Source of the DNA: Rhodobacteraceae bacterium UBA1957
Lineage (GTDB): Bacteria > Pseudomonadota > Alphaproteobacteria > Rhodobacterales > Rhodobacteraceae
Assembly: GCA_002336405.1 (NCBI GenBank)
Contig: DDEJ01000025.1
Coordinates: 1 to 10,644 of the forward strand
Direction: 5' to 3'
DNA: 10,644 nucleotides
A program made the translations under genes and the position numbers. Position 1 is the stretch's first letter, and every line of letters begins with the position of its first letter. Of this stretch, positions 1 through 7,815 are shown piece after piece. The notes under the pieces are model-generated. The model saw only the letters and a program-made list of their open reading frames with translations, had not been told where the DNA came from and did not search any database.

Positions 1-763
1 TTAGTTAGGCAGGTTCTCAAAACGTGCGGCCAAGTCTTGCATCGCTGCCAAATAAGGCCCAGGTCTATAGCTGGCCCTGGCAACGCCCAAGTCGGCAACT
101 TGGGCAATCGTTTCCAAGCCTCCTCGCATCAGAACATTCACGGGCAGACTGGTATTTTTACAGATTTTGGCAATCAATGCAGGGTCCGTGAGGCCGGGAA
201 TGAAAAATCCGTCGGCGCCTGCCTCGGTAAAGGCTGCAGCCCGTTCAAGGGCTTGATCCACCAGCGCTTCATGATGTTGTGCGGGTTGCGTTTTTAAAAA
301 TATCGGTTCTGGCGTTTAAAAACAGCGGCATACCCTGCTGTTCGGCTGCATGCCGCACGGCTTTGAGCCTTGCAACCTGTTCCGTCAGTGCATAAAGACC
401 TGTGCCTTTAACGATTTGATCCTCCAAATTGATGCCAATAACGCCAGTGGCGATCACCGCCTTGATATTGGCTTTCAGCGTCTCGGGATCTCGTGCATAT
501 CCACCTTCAAAATCAAGGCTGACGGGAATATCCACGCTTTGGGCGATCTGTTGTGCGGTCTCAAGCGCGCGTTGCAAAGGTATGACTTCGCCATCTGCAA
601 ACCCCTGAGATGCGCCAACCGATAGGCTGCCCGTGGCAATCGCGGTTGCGCCTTGTTGGGCAAGGCACATGGCGCTACCTGCGTCCCAGATATTATAAAC
701 GACAAGTGGGTTTCCCGCGACATGGAGAGATTTGAAATGTTCTGCCTTATCTATTTCTGGCAT
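1..763 (-). pseudogene. PEP mutase / isocitrate lyase-family protein, frameshifted
   Basis: Resembles the isocitrate lyase/phosphoenolpyruvate mutase superfamily, TIM-barrel enzymes that make or break C-C or C-P bonds next to a carboxylate. The exact substrate cannot be told. The 5' part (763 to 269, 164 codons) has the family pattern YNIWDAGSA (residues 23-31), GFADGE (54-59), SLDFEGGY (82-89), NLEDQ (112-116, acidic metal-binding region) and NARTD (150-154). Just after NARTDIF the frame is lost at a TTTTTAAAAA tract (plus-strand 291-300). The conserved C-terminal part (HEALVDQALERAAA, then EAGADGFFIPGL) continues in the next frame and ends with TAA at 3-1. Restoring the frame needs one base removed or two added; two added gives ARTDIFLKTQPAQH, which matches the usual spacing, and a 254-residue protein, normal for the family. 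The start at 763 has only a weak ribosome-binding site. Either a recent pseudogene or a sequencing error in a homopolymer tract. No divergent partner with a related function is evident. Confidence 0.82.
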
Positions 764-854
764 AATGGTGCTTCGCTTTCGGTCACTGTAAAATTAATTT
801 GAATATGGGGTACTGTAGACACGGGAATGTGCCGCCCGCAGAGTGCCTGCTGAA

Positions 855-893
855 CATGACATTATAGTATGTCGTGCGCGCGGGAAGTGTAAA
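855..893 (-). promoter_or_regulatory. Putative promoter with overlapping inverted repeat for the PEP mutase-like gene
   Basis: On the minus strand TTTACA (893-888) is followed 17 bp later by TACTAT (870-865), with an overlapping perfect TATAAT (866-861). An inverted repeat, CATGACAT (855-862) and ATGTCGTG (869-876) with one G-T wobble and a 6-nt centre, sits on the -10 region and could be an operator. It would give a leader of about 95 nt for the gene starting at 763. Assigned by eye only. Confidence 0.35.
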
Positions 894-1034
894 ATGGGAT
901 TTTAATTTCAGTTTACTAATTCGAGTATTTTTGGTTAATACACCCATGTATTTAAATTGTTATATGTTGTTGTTCACAATTCTAAAATTCCCACAAGGCG
1001 CTGTGGCGGCATCTCTATCTTGGGAGGTTGTGCG

Positions 1035-1514
1035 ATGAAAATTCGTGAGGCGAAGCCTAGTGACGCGGGGCAAATAGCGACGCTTTGGAACGCTGTCATC
1101 ACGGACACTTTGTTGACATTTACCAGCGCCACAAAATCTATTCCCGGTCTGGAACAGGATATCACCACGCGTGGATCAGCGTTTTTGGTGTTGGAGCAAG
1201 ATGAAAAAGTACTTGGTTTTGCAACATTTTTTCAGTTTCGGGGTGGGCCAGGATATGCCCGCACAATGGAGCATTCAATTATTCTGGCGCCTGAAGTCCA
1301 AGGCACGGGGCAGGGAAAACGCCTAATGACTGTGCTCGAAGCAGAGGCGCGCCGCCGCGCGGTGCATTCCCTTTGGGCTGGTGTCAGCAGCGCAAACCCA
1401 TCTGGCGTCCAATTCCATCAAAAAATAGGCTTTCAGTTTGTTGCGCGCCTGCCAGAAGTCGGGTTTAAATTTGATCGATGGCTTGATCTTATCCTGCTGC
1501 AGAAAATTCTGTGA
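1035..1514 (+). CDS. GNAT-family N-acetyltransferase (phosphinothricin acetyltransferase-like)
   Basis: Predicted cytoplasmic 159-residue acetyltransferase that would move the acetyl group of acetyl-CoA to an amine. By overall pattern it belongs with the PAT/MnaT-type GNAT proteins, whose substrates include phosphinothricin and methionine derivatives; the true substrate is unknown. It opens with the typical MKIREAKPSDAGQIATLWN and carries the acetyl-CoA pyrophosphate-binding motif QGTGQGK at residues 89-95, preceded by the strand SIILAPEV, then a C-terminal segment NPSGVQFHQKIGF (121-133), the usual NxxxxxFHxKxGF-like element of this subgroup. The start at 1035 is chosen over an upstream ATG at 957 because GGGAGG (1022-1027) lies 7 nt ahead of it and because family similarity begins there. 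It stands alone on its strand after a gene-free stretch (764-1034), and the J-domain gene follows 42 bp downstream, probably with its own promoter. Confidence 0.85.
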   Translation: MKIREAKPSDAGQIATLWNAVITDTLLTFTSATKSIPGLEQDITTRGSAFLVLEQDEKVLGFATFFQFRGGPGYARTMEHSIILAPEVQGTGQGKRLMTVLEAEARRRAVHSLWAGVSSANPSGVQFHQKIGFQFVARLPEVGFKFDRWLDLILLQKIL

Positions 1515-1521
1515 TCGGACG

Positions 1522-1550
1522 CTGACAACCATCAAAACTTGCGCTAAACT
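1522..1550 (+). promoter_or_regulatory. Putative promoter giving a leaderless mRNA for the TerB/J-domain gene
   Basis: CTGACA (1522-1527), a 17-bp spacer and TAAACT (1545-1550) resemble a sigma-70 promoter. The ATG at 1557 lies exactly where transcription would begin (about 7 bp after the -10 box), and no Shine-Dalgarno sequence precedes it. The fit suggests a leaderless transcript; this is an inference from spacing. Confidence 0.45.
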
Positions 1551-1556
1551 AACCGC

Positions 1557-2246
1557 ATGTCTATTTGGCACAAGATCACCCAAGCTTTGTCGGCCCTCGC
1601 ATCGGGAGAGGCGTTGTCCGCGATTTTTGATCGTTTGCGCACGCCACCCGAGCGCAGCGTCGCCTTTGCCATCGCCGTGGTGGCACTAGGGGCGAAAATG
1701 GCCAAAGCAGACGGCTTGGTGACCCGGGATGAGGTGCGGGCGTTTCGTTCGGTATTTCACATTGCCCCCGAGGATGAAGCTGACGCGGCGCGGGTGTTTA
1801 ACCTCGCCCGGCAGGATGTTGCGGGTTTTGAGGCCTACGCTGTGCGTATCAAGACCCTGTTTCGCGATCAAGAGGCGGCTCTTGGCGATCTGATGGAAGG
1901 TCTGTTTCATATCGCGGTGGCGGATGGGTTTTATCATCCACAAGAAAACGTTTTTTTACACCGCGTGGCCGAGATTTTTGGTTTGCCGCAACGGGATTTT
2001 ATGACGTTAAGGGCGCGGTTCGTTCCCGATGCAGAACAAGATCCTTATGTGGTGCTTGCGGTGTCCCCCGACGCCCCTCTGTCTGAAATTAAAAAGGCGT
2101 GGCGGGGCTTGGTTCAGGCTTGCCATCCTGACGTGATGATGGCGCGTGGCTTGCCGAAAGAAGCGATCAAATTGGCTGAAAAACGGCTAATTGATGTCAA
2201 CGCAGCGTGGGAAAATATTCAACTGAGGCGGGCTGAGGCGGTTTAA
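1557..2246 (+). CDS. TerB-like / DnaJ-domain protein (DjlA-type co-chaperone)
   Basis: A 229-residue protein with a DjlA-like layout: an N-terminal TerB-like helical domain (about residues 35-150) and a C-terminal J domain (about 161-226). The TerB part shows the paired acidic turns MAKADGLVTRDE (48-59) and IAVADGFYHPQE (119-130), as in metal-binding TerB/DjlA domains. The J domain begins DPYVVLAVSPDA and contains the HPD tripeptide (190-192) needed to stimulate the ATPase of a DnaK-type Hsp70, followed by a last helix ending in VNAAWENI. Unlike E. coli DjlA, the N-terminus has no clear membrane anchor, so it is likely cytoplasmic. The start lacks a Shine-Dalgarno sequence but fits a leaderless transcript. 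The next gene starts 41 bp after its stop. The Hsp70 partner and client are unknown. Confidence 0.87.
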   Translation: MSIWHKITQALSALASGEALSAIFDRLRTPPERSVAFAIAVVALGAKMAKADGLVTRDEVRAFRSVFHIAPEDEADAARVFNLARQDVAGFEAYAVRIKTLFRDQEAALGDLMEGLFHIAVADGFYHPQENVFLHRVAEIFGLPQRDFMTLRARFVPDAEQDPYVVLAVSPDAPLSEIKKAWRGLVQACHPDVMMARGLPKEAIKLAEKRLIDVNAAWENIQLRRAEAV

Positions 2247-2287
2247 GACAGGTAGGATAAGTTGAGATTAAGAAGGTAAATTTTGCA

Positions 2288-2638
2288 ATGAAACAGATAC
2301 TCTTAAGCGGTTTTATCGTATTTGCGGGTCTGTCCGCCGCGCAGGCTGAAGAACCGGCCCCCGGTTTGATAGAACGGGGGGCGCAGATGTTTCTGAAAGG
2401 CTTGATCCAACAGTTGCAGCCGGCGCTCAGAGATCTTGACGAACTGAGCGGATCACTGGAACCTGCACTGCGCAGCTTTACCACTGAAATGGCGCCTTAT
2501 TTGCGCGACCTTTTGCAGCAGGTTGATGATTGGAGCGTCTATGAAGCGCCTGAAGTCTTACCAAACGGCGATATCATCTTGCGTAAAAAGATCAGCCCAC
2601 CAAGTGTGGCGCCACAGCCGGAAAAAATTGATATCTAA
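2288..2638 (+). CDS. Small exported protein of unknown function
   Basis: A 116-residue protein with a clear Sec signal peptide: a lysine near the start, a hydrophobic core (about residues 4-17) and an AQA cleavage site before EEPAPG (about residue 20). The mature part is helical, rich in Leu and acidic residues (IQQLQPALRDLDELSGSL), followed by the segment APEVLPNGDIILRKK and a proline-rich tail. I recognise this as a family common in Rhodobacterales, whose members are, as far as I recall, often labelled 'AAA+ family ATPase'. That label is unsupported here: there is no Walker A or B motif and the protein is far too small. Expected in the periplasm; function unknown. AGAAGG (2271-2276) precedes the ATG by 11 nt. 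It may be co-transcribed with the J-domain gene 41 bp upstream. Its TAA overlaps the stop of the opposite-strand rhomboid gene. Confidence 0.75.
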   Translation: MKQILLSGFIVFAGLSAAQAEEPAPGLIERGAQMFLKGLIQQLQPALRDLDELSGSLEPALRSFTTEMAPYLRDLLQQVDDWSVYEAPEVLPNGDIILRKKISPPSVAPQPEKIDI

Positions 2639-3387
2639 TCATGGCGCCGTCTGGGAACCACGGGAATACGACTGCGGGACAATTTGTAGGTGGCCTCTGG
2701 ATGCGGCGGTCGTCCGTCAGTGACTTGCCAGTAGCCGCGGCCGCCGCGGCGCAGCCAGAACGGTAGGGTCAGCGCAAAACCAACCATAAAACCGCCAGCA
2801 TGGGCCCAATAGGCCACGCCGCCAAGCGTTGGGTCCGACCCGAGGCCGTTGAACAGTTGCAGGGCAAACCAGCCCCCGAGACAGATCCATGCCGGAATTG
2901 AGAAAATGCGAAAGAAGATTACGAAGATGAACAAGACGTCTACTCTGGCTTTGGGATAAAGCAGCAGATAGCCGCCCATAATACCTGCAATCGCCCCCGA
3001 GGCCCCGACAGTTGGAATGCTTGAAAACGGATCAGAGGCTGCTTGGATCAGTCCGGCGGCAATGCCCGAGGCCAGATAAAACAGCAGATAGCGGCTGTGG
3101 CCCATCTCGTCTTCAAGGTTGTCCCCGAAAATATAGAGAAATAGCATGTTGCCCAACAGATGCATCCAACCACCGTGTAAAAACATCGAGGTGAGCAAGC
3201 CGTGTAGGTCTTGACCCTCTCTTAAACGGGCAGGAAACAGCGCCCAGCGATCGAACAATGCCGCCAGTGCCGCATGGTTTCCCAACAGCTCGGCATAGCC
3301 CAGAAACACAAGGCTGTTCAGAGCAATGAGCACATAGGTGACATAGGGAGTTTTGCCAGATGGGTTGTGATCGCGGATCGGTAACAT
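2635..3387 (-). CDS. Rhomboid-family intramembrane serine protease
   Basis: A 250-residue polytopic inner-membrane protein that should cleave transmembrane substrates inside the bilayer. Rhomboid hallmarks are all present: HGGWMHLLGNM in the second helix region (71-81, with the oxyanion-hole Asn80), the catalytic serine in GASG (Ser130) and the catalytic histidine in AHAGG (His196), the Ser/His dyad being in the usual order. About six hydrophobic segments can be seen, starting with YVTYVLIALNSLVFL, and the C-terminus is a basic tail (PRRRH). The start at 3387 is preferred because the reading frame further upstream overlaps putA and lacks family character. That ATG has no good Shine-Dalgarno sequence and lies 31 bp after the putA stop, so translation may be coupled to putA or the mRNA may start very near it. 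Its natural substrate cannot be inferred, and a link to proline metabolism is not implied by order alone. Confidence 0.9.
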   Translation of the reverse strand: MLPIRDHNPSGKTPYVTYVLIALNSLVFLGYAELLGNHAALAALFDRWALFPARLREGQDLHGLLTSMFLHGGWMHLLGNMLFLYIFGDNLEDEMGHSRYLLFYLASGIAAGLIQAASDPFSSIPTVGASGAIAGIMGGYLLLYPKARVDVLFIFVIFFRIFSIPAWICLGGWFALQLFNGLGSDPTLGGVAYWAHAGGFMVGFALTLPFWLRRGGRGYWQVTDGRPPHPEATYKLSRSRIPVVPRRRHD

Positions 3388-3418
3388 AGGAGATATGTGG
3401 TCATTTGATGTGGTGGCG

Positions 3419-6400
3419 TCAACTGTCCCCACGTAAAAGGGCGGCGTTTCCACCTGCGGCTGTGGTATCGATACACACATGTTGCTCTAACAAGACATGT
3501 GCGCTGTCGGGTTGACCGGTTATCAACGCAACACTGGGTCCAGCACGCACGGCAAGAGCAAGGTCAAACACTCGGGCGGTTGCCTCATCACCCCACCAGA
3601 TAACCGCGCCAAGAGGGCCGAGATGTGTCAGGTGTCCCGCCTGAATTTGTCCGGTTGCTTTGACTGCGACGCCGCCCAATGCGCTCACCGCTTTGGCCTG
3701 TGCATCTGCTGCATGTGCGCCAGGTCCGGCACAGAGTATCGCAGGTTTGGCCAAGGTAGAGCGTGCATTCAGCTCTCCGGTGGGGCCGGGTAAAAGGACA
3801 TCTGGGCTGTGCACACCGGTGGCGGCGGTTTCCATTATTTTTATCAGCGCCGTTTGTGACATAACCTGATCCCATGCCCCAGATGAATTTTGCCGCCTGA
3901 CCGCGCGAAACCTGCCGAGATAAAACGGTCCCCCGGCTTTGGGTCCGGTGCCTGACAGACCGTGCCCCCCAAAAGGTTGACTGCCGACCACCGCACCGAT
4001 CTGGTTGCGGTTGACATAGATATTGCCAGCCTTAATGCGTTGCGCAATTTTTTTGGCGCGGTTTGACAGGCGGGTTTGCAGTCCAAAGGTCAGCCCATAG
4101 CCTGTGTCATTGATTGCTTCAACCACCGCATTGATCTGGTGGCTGGCAAAGGTCGCAAGATGCAGGACGGGGCCAAAAACCTCTTGTTCCAACGCTTTGA
4201 TGCCACTGACCTGAATTAGAGTTGGGGCGATATAGTGGCCCTGTGACGGGACGGGTTGCGTCCAAAGTACACGGTTTTGGTCTGCGGCCTCGGCAATATG
4301 CTTTGAAATGCGTGCCTGCGCCACAGGATCAATGACCGGACCGAGATCGCTGCTCAGCAGCCATGGGTCACCCAGGGACAACTGCTGCATCGCACCAATA
4401 AGCATTGCGATTACCTCAGGGGCAATATCGTCTTGAATATAAACACAGCGCAAGGCCGAGCAGCGCTGCCCCGCAGATTGAAAGGCGCTTTCGATGATGC
4501 TGGCAACGGCTTGTTCGGGCAGGGCAGTGCTGTCGACAATCATTGCATTTAGCCCCCCGGTTTCGGCAATAAACGGAGCTCCGGGCGTTAAGGTTTCGGC
4601 CATTTTGACACGGATAGTCTTGGCGGTCTGTGTCGAGCCGGTAAAGGCGACACCGTCCACGCGGGCGCTGCCAGTCAGCGCCGCCCCGACCGTGCCATCG
4701 CCCGGTAACAGTTGTAATGCGCTGCGTGGCACGCCGGCTTGATGCAATAGGCAGGTTGCAAAATAGGCAATCAGCGGTGTTTGATTGGCGGGTTTGGCCA
4801 GAACGGCGTTGCCAGCCGCCAGAGCCGCAGCAATCTGTCCGGTAAAAATCGCTAGAGGAAAATTCCAAGGCGAGATACAGGTGACCAAGCCCAGGGCTGG
4901 CGCTTGGTGAATCTCGCCCGCGTAATACCGTAGAAAATCGACTGCTTCACGTAGCTCTGACACCGTATCAGGCAGCGTTTTACCGGCCTCTCGTGTCAAC
5001 AGTGCAAACAGTTCGCCGTCATTTTTCTCAAATAAATTAGCGGCTCGCTTTAATGTTTCACCACGTTCGAGCGGTGTGGCGCTCCAAGCTGTGGCGGTCT
5101 GCAAGGCGAGATCAATATCGGCGACGCTGGCGCTGGCTACTTGTCCAATCACATCGGTGGGGACTGCGGGATTGTTGCAAATTTGGGGGCATTCTGGGCA
5201 GGACAGGCCCGCCAACACAGGCTGTGAGCTCCATTGGGTTTTGTGAAACAAACCGCGTCGCTGCTCTATCGCAGCAAGGATCGGGCCGTCGGACAAGTCA
5301 TAGCCCCGAGAATTCTGGCGTTGGGGGCTAAACAGCGCTGCGCCTGGCGCCAATGGTCGCTGTTGGCAATCAAAGCTGGTGAAAGGATCGGACGCAACCT
5401 GCTCAGGTGGGATCTCATGATCGACAATCTGATTGACAAAACTGCTGTTGGCCCCGTTTTCAAGTAACCGCCTGACCAGATAGGCCAACAGATCACGATG
5501 AGCCCCAACGGGGGCATAAATCCGGCATCGCGTTCCATGGCTGGCGCGGATCTGCCCGTGCAGGGCTGCCCCCATGCCGTGGAGGCGTTGAAACTCGAAA
5601 CACATGTAATCGGGGGCCATATGCAGGATGGCTGCAATGGTATGGGCGTTATGGGTGGCAAACTGCGGATAAATCCGGTCCGTCATGGAAAACAGTTTGC
5701 GGGCGTTGGCGATATACGAGATATCGGTGGCTGCTTTGTTGGTAAACACCGGAAACCCGGACAGACCATCCAACTGGGCCTGCTTGATCTCGCTGTCCCA
5801 ATAGGCGCCTTTCACCAGACGAATTGTAATTGAGCGATCGTGGCGGTTGGCCAGATCGTAAAGGTGGTCAATGACGCCACCGGCGCGTGGCCCATAGGCC
5901 TGAACAACCACACCGAAACCGTCCCATCCCGCCAGTTCAGGCGTTGCCAGAACTTGCTCAATCACTGCCAGAGACAAAACCAGACGATTGGCCTCTTCAG
6001 CATCGATGCTCAGACCAATCGCTGCGGTTTTTGCCGCGACCGCTAGCGCCCGCAGCTTTGGCACCAATTCGGCGATGACGCGCGTGGTTTTGGCCACCTC
6101 ATATCGTGGGTGCAACGCAGATAATTTTACCGAGATGCCGGGGTTTTTCCGTGTGTCACGGGTATTTGAGGCACGGGCAATCGCCTCGATCGCTTGCGTA
6201 TATGAGGTATAATAGCGGTCGGCATCGGTTTTGGTGCAAGCGGCTTCGCCCAACATGTCAAACGAATGCTGCTCATTACTCTGCGTACCCTGTGAGGTGC
6301 GCAGGGCGGACTGTATGGTTTCACCCAGAACGAATTGACGTCCCATTTCCTTCATGGCGCGGGTCATGGCGAGGCGGATGACGGGCGCGCCTAGGCGTTG

Positions 6401-6847
6401 AATGGCACCTTTAAGGTTCTGCTTGGTAGATGGGGACTGCGGTCTGAGAACCTGCGCGGTGCTCCACAGTCCAAGTGTCGATGCGTTTACCAAGGTCGAT
6501 GCTGCGTGACCACAATGCGAGGCCCAGTTGCCGGGGGCAATTTTATCTGTAACAAGCGCGTCGATTGTTGCGGCATCGGGAACACGCAAAAGAGCCTCAG
6601 CGAGCCGCATCAGGGCAATGCCCTCGGCGTTGGACAGCCCGTATTCCGCAAGAAAAGCCTCGATCAGCCCCGGTTTTGCCTCTGTGCGGATACGCTGCAC
6701 CGTTTCTGCCGCGTTTCGGCTGATCTGTGCGCGCGCTTCTGGTGTTAGTGCCGCCTGATCTATGAGGTGACTGACGATTTCGGCCTGTTGTGAATAGTTG
6801 ACCTGTACCATTTGCGGTAAAGTTGGCAGTAAAGCGTGATCCAACAT
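3419..6847 (-). CDS. putA: Bifunctional proline dehydrogenase / L-glutamate-gamma-semialdehyde dehydrogenase
   Basis: Oxidises L-proline to P5C with FAD (electrons to quinone), then glutamate semialdehyde to L-glutamate with NAD+, with channelling between the two sites; peripheral membrane enzyme. At 1142 residues it lacks the ribbon-helix-helix domain that makes E. coli PutA (1320 aa) its own repressor. PRODH region (about 180-480): KLSALHPRY with Lys241, IDAEEANRL with Asp282, [13 protein letters not shown] (343-355), IYAPVG with Tyr444 and [14 protein letters not shown] with Arg459/Arg460, spaced as in E. coli (Tyr540, Arg555/556). P5CDH region (about 560-985): [13 protein letters not shown] (659-671), Lys685, FTGST (735-739), AETGG with Glu762, SAGQRC with catalytic Cys796 and [17 protein letters not shown] (957-973). 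The C-terminal extension with GPTGE (1021-1025) and [10 protein letters not shown] resembles longer, non-regulatory PutAs. The start is supported by AAGGGA (6859-6854), 6 nt upstream. Divergent from putR, its likely activator. No residue essential for either activity is missing. Confidence 0.97.
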   Translation of the reverse strand: MLDHALLPTLPQMVQVNYSQQAEIVSHLIDQAALTPEARAQISRNAAETVQRIRTEAKPGLIEAFLAEYGLSNAEGIALMRLAEALLRVPDAATIDALVTDKIAPGNWASHCGHAASTLVNASTLGLWSTAQVLRPQSPSTKQNLKGAIQRLGAPVIRLAMTRAMKEMGRQFVLGETIQSALRTSQGTQSNEQHSFDMLGEAACTKTDADRYYTSYTQAIEAIARASNTRDTRKNPGISVKLSALHPRYEVAKTTRVIAELVPKLRALAVAAKTAAIGLSIDAEEANRLVLSLAVIEQVLATPELAGWDGFGVVVQAYGPRAGGVIDHLYDLANRHDRSITIRLVKGAYWDSEIKQAQLDGLSGFPVFTNKAATDISYIANARKLFSMTDRIYPQFATHNAHTIAAILHMAPDYMCFEFQRLHGMGAALHGQIRASHGTRCRIYAPVGAHRDLLAYLVRRLLENGANSSFVNQIVDHEIPPEQVASDPFTSFDCQQRPLAPGAALFSPQRQNSRGYDLSDGPILAAIEQRRGLFHKTQWSSQPVLAGLSCPECPQICNNPAVPTDVIGQVASASVADIDLALQTATAWSATPLERGETLKRAANLFEKNDGELFALLTREAGKTLPDTVSELREAVDFLRYYAGEIHQAPALGLVTCISPWNFPLAIFTGQIAAALAAGNAVLAKPANQTPLIAYFATCLLHQAGVPRSALQLLPGDGTVGAALTGSARVDGVAFTGSTQTAKTIRVKMAETLTPGAPFIAETGGLNAMIVDSTALPEQAVASIIESAFQSAGQRCSALRCVYIQDDIAPEVIAMLIGAMQQLSLGDPWLLSSDLGPVIDPVAQARISKHIAEAADQNRVLWTQPVPSQGHYIAPTLIQVSGIKALEQEVFGPVLHLATFASHQINAVVEAINDTGYGLTFGLQTRLSNRAKKIAQRIKAGNIYVNRNQIGAVVGSQPFGGHGLSGTGPKAGGPFYLGRFRAVRRQNSSGAWDQVMSQTALIKIMETAATGVHSPDVLLPGPTGELNARSTLAKPAILCAGPGAHAADAQAKAVSALGGVAVKATGQIQAGHLTHLGPLGAVIWWGDEATARVFDLALAVRAGPSVALITGQPDSAHVLLEQHVCIDTTAAGGNAALLRGDS

Positions 6848-6927
6848 GTCTATTCCCTTATATCATAGCCTAGTATTGCAAAAATATGTTAGTATAAGGG
6901 GCTTAATTTGGACTATTTGGAGTGAAT
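6848..6927. promoter_or_regulatory. putA-putR divergent promoter/operator region
   Basis: An 80-bp AT-rich region between two divergent starts. It contains a perfect 8-bp inverted repeat, CCCTTATA (6855-6862) and TATAAGGG (6893-6900), whose centres are 38 bp apart, and a direct repeat TAGTAT (6871-6876, 6890-6895). The left arm coincides with the putA ribosome-binding site (AAGGGA on the minus strand). A -10-like TATGAT lies on the minus strand at 6867-6862, without a good -35, as expected for an activator-dependent promoter. Lrp-type regulators bind spaced, partly symmetric AT-rich sites, so these are candidate PutR sites; the exact operator is inferred. Confidence 0.55.
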
Positions 6928-7428
6928 ATGACTGAATATAGACCTTCAGGCGGAATAAGTACTCATATAGAGCTGGATCGATTTGATCGAAGGATTTTGT
7001 CGGCTTTGGCCCAGAATGGCCGACTTACTATCACCGATCTTGCGCAGGATATCGGACTGTCCAAGTCGCCAACGCAGGCGCGGTTGCGACGGTTAGAACA
7101 GTCTGGTGTGATCAAAGGCTACCGGGCGCTTCTTGATCCGATTCAATTGGGGCTGGATCATGTGGCGTTTGTGGAAGTGCGGCTGTCTGATACGCGCGAG
7201 GCGGCATTGAGCGCATTCAATACAGCCGTGGCAACGATTGGAGAAATCGAACAGGTACACTTGATTGCGGGAAATTTTGATTATTTGATGAAAATCCGCA
7301 CCCGTAATATGGCGGATTACCGGCGGGTCTTAGGCGAGCAGATATCAAGCCTGCCGCATGTTGCAAGTACCTCGACCTATGTTGCGATGCAGGCGGTGAA
7401 AGAGGATGTTTCAGGTGATTTGAGTTGA
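6928..7428 (+). CDS. putR: Lrp/AsnC-family proline-responsive regulator
   Basis: A 166-residue Lrp/AsnC-type transcription factor. The N-terminal winged helix-turn-helix (about residues 17-65) includes LDRFDRRILSALAQNGRLT and the recognition region LAQDIGLSKSPTQARLRRL (38-56), followed by the family's GVIKGYRALLD linker. The C-terminal RAM ligand-binding and oligomerisation domain (about 76-155) has the typical GNFDYLMKIRTRNMADY. Its position divergent to a putA without a DNA-binding domain is the arrangement known from Rhodobacter capsulatus, where PutR activates putA when proline is present; here that role is inferred from context and family. An in-frame GTG at 6922 could add two residues, but GGAG (6919-6922) is 5 nt ahead of the ATG at 6928 and overlaps the GTG, so the ATG is preferred. 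The 131 bp between its stop and the tRNA show no convincing terminator. Confidence 0.9.
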   Translation: MTEYRPSGGISTHIELDRFDRRILSALAQNGRLTITDLAQDIGLSKSPTQARLRRLEQSGVIKGYRALLDPIQLGLDHVAFVEVRLSDTREAALSAFNTAVATIGEIEQVHLIAGNFDYLMKIRTRNMADYRRVLGEQISSLPHVASTSTYVAMQAVKEDVSGDLS

Positions 7429-7559
7429 CTGCGTTACCGGGTGGGGAAACCTGCGAATTTTGCGCAATAGTTCTTGTACCTGATAGACATAATGCCTAGA
7501 GATAGCCTTGGTTGGGGCCTCGCGTTTTTTAGTTAAAACAAGCGCTCAGACCGCCGGTT

Positions 7560-7645
7560 GCGGGCGTGATGGAATGGTAGACATACCAGACTTAAAATCT
7601 GGAGGCCGTATGGCCGTGCGGGTTCAAGTCCCGCCGCCCGCACCA
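7560..7645 (+). tRNA. tRNA-Leu (UAA anticodon)
   Basis: An 86-nt class II tRNA that folds by eye. The acceptor stem is GCGGGCG (7560-7566) with CGCCCGC (7635-7641), discriminator A and an encoded CCA (7643-7645). The anticodon stem CCAGA/TCTGG encloses the loop CTTAAAA with anticodon TAA at 7583-7585. The long variable arm pairs GGCC with GGCC around GTAT, and the T arm is GCGGG-TTCAAGT-CCCGC (7618-7634). The long variable arm and UAA anticodon identify leucine. A run of six T (in TTGTTTTTTATAG) lies downstream, without a hairpin. Accessory DNA begins right after it; leucine tRNA 3' ends are frequent integration sites. Confidence 0.97.
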
Positions 7646-7815
7646 CGTTACCTCATAAATTATTGTTTTTTATAGCGTTTTATCAAGGTTGAAAAATTGC
7701 CACCTATTCAGTCCCCTCGTCGATCTGCGTTGAAAATGCGACTTTGCTAGCTAATAAAGGGACGCGAAAGTTATTTTTGCCAACGTTGATTACAGGCTAA
7801 TGCACTCGCATCCCC
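7646..7815. other. AT-rich gene-free stretch after the tRNA
   Basis: No ORF with coding character was seen in either direction. The stretch is visibly more AT-rich than the genes to its left. The 8-bp palindrome CAACGTTG occurs here (7781-7788) and again inside the neighbouring broken ORF (7840-7847). I did not find a second copy of the tRNA 3' end. Confidence 0.5.

Noticed and set aside
830..840. Short match to the tRNA-Leu 3' end (CCGCCCGCA) as a possible attachment site
   Set aside because: Only nine bases match, it lies upstream in core DNA, and chance explains it.
957..1034. Upstream extension of the acetyltransferase by 26 codons
   Set aside because: The added residues have no family character, and a proper ribosome-binding site precedes the ATG at 1035.
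3388..3480. Longer rhomboid protein starting at 3480
   Set aside because: It would overlap the putA end by about 60 bp, and the extra 31 residues do not resemble a rhomboid N-terminus.
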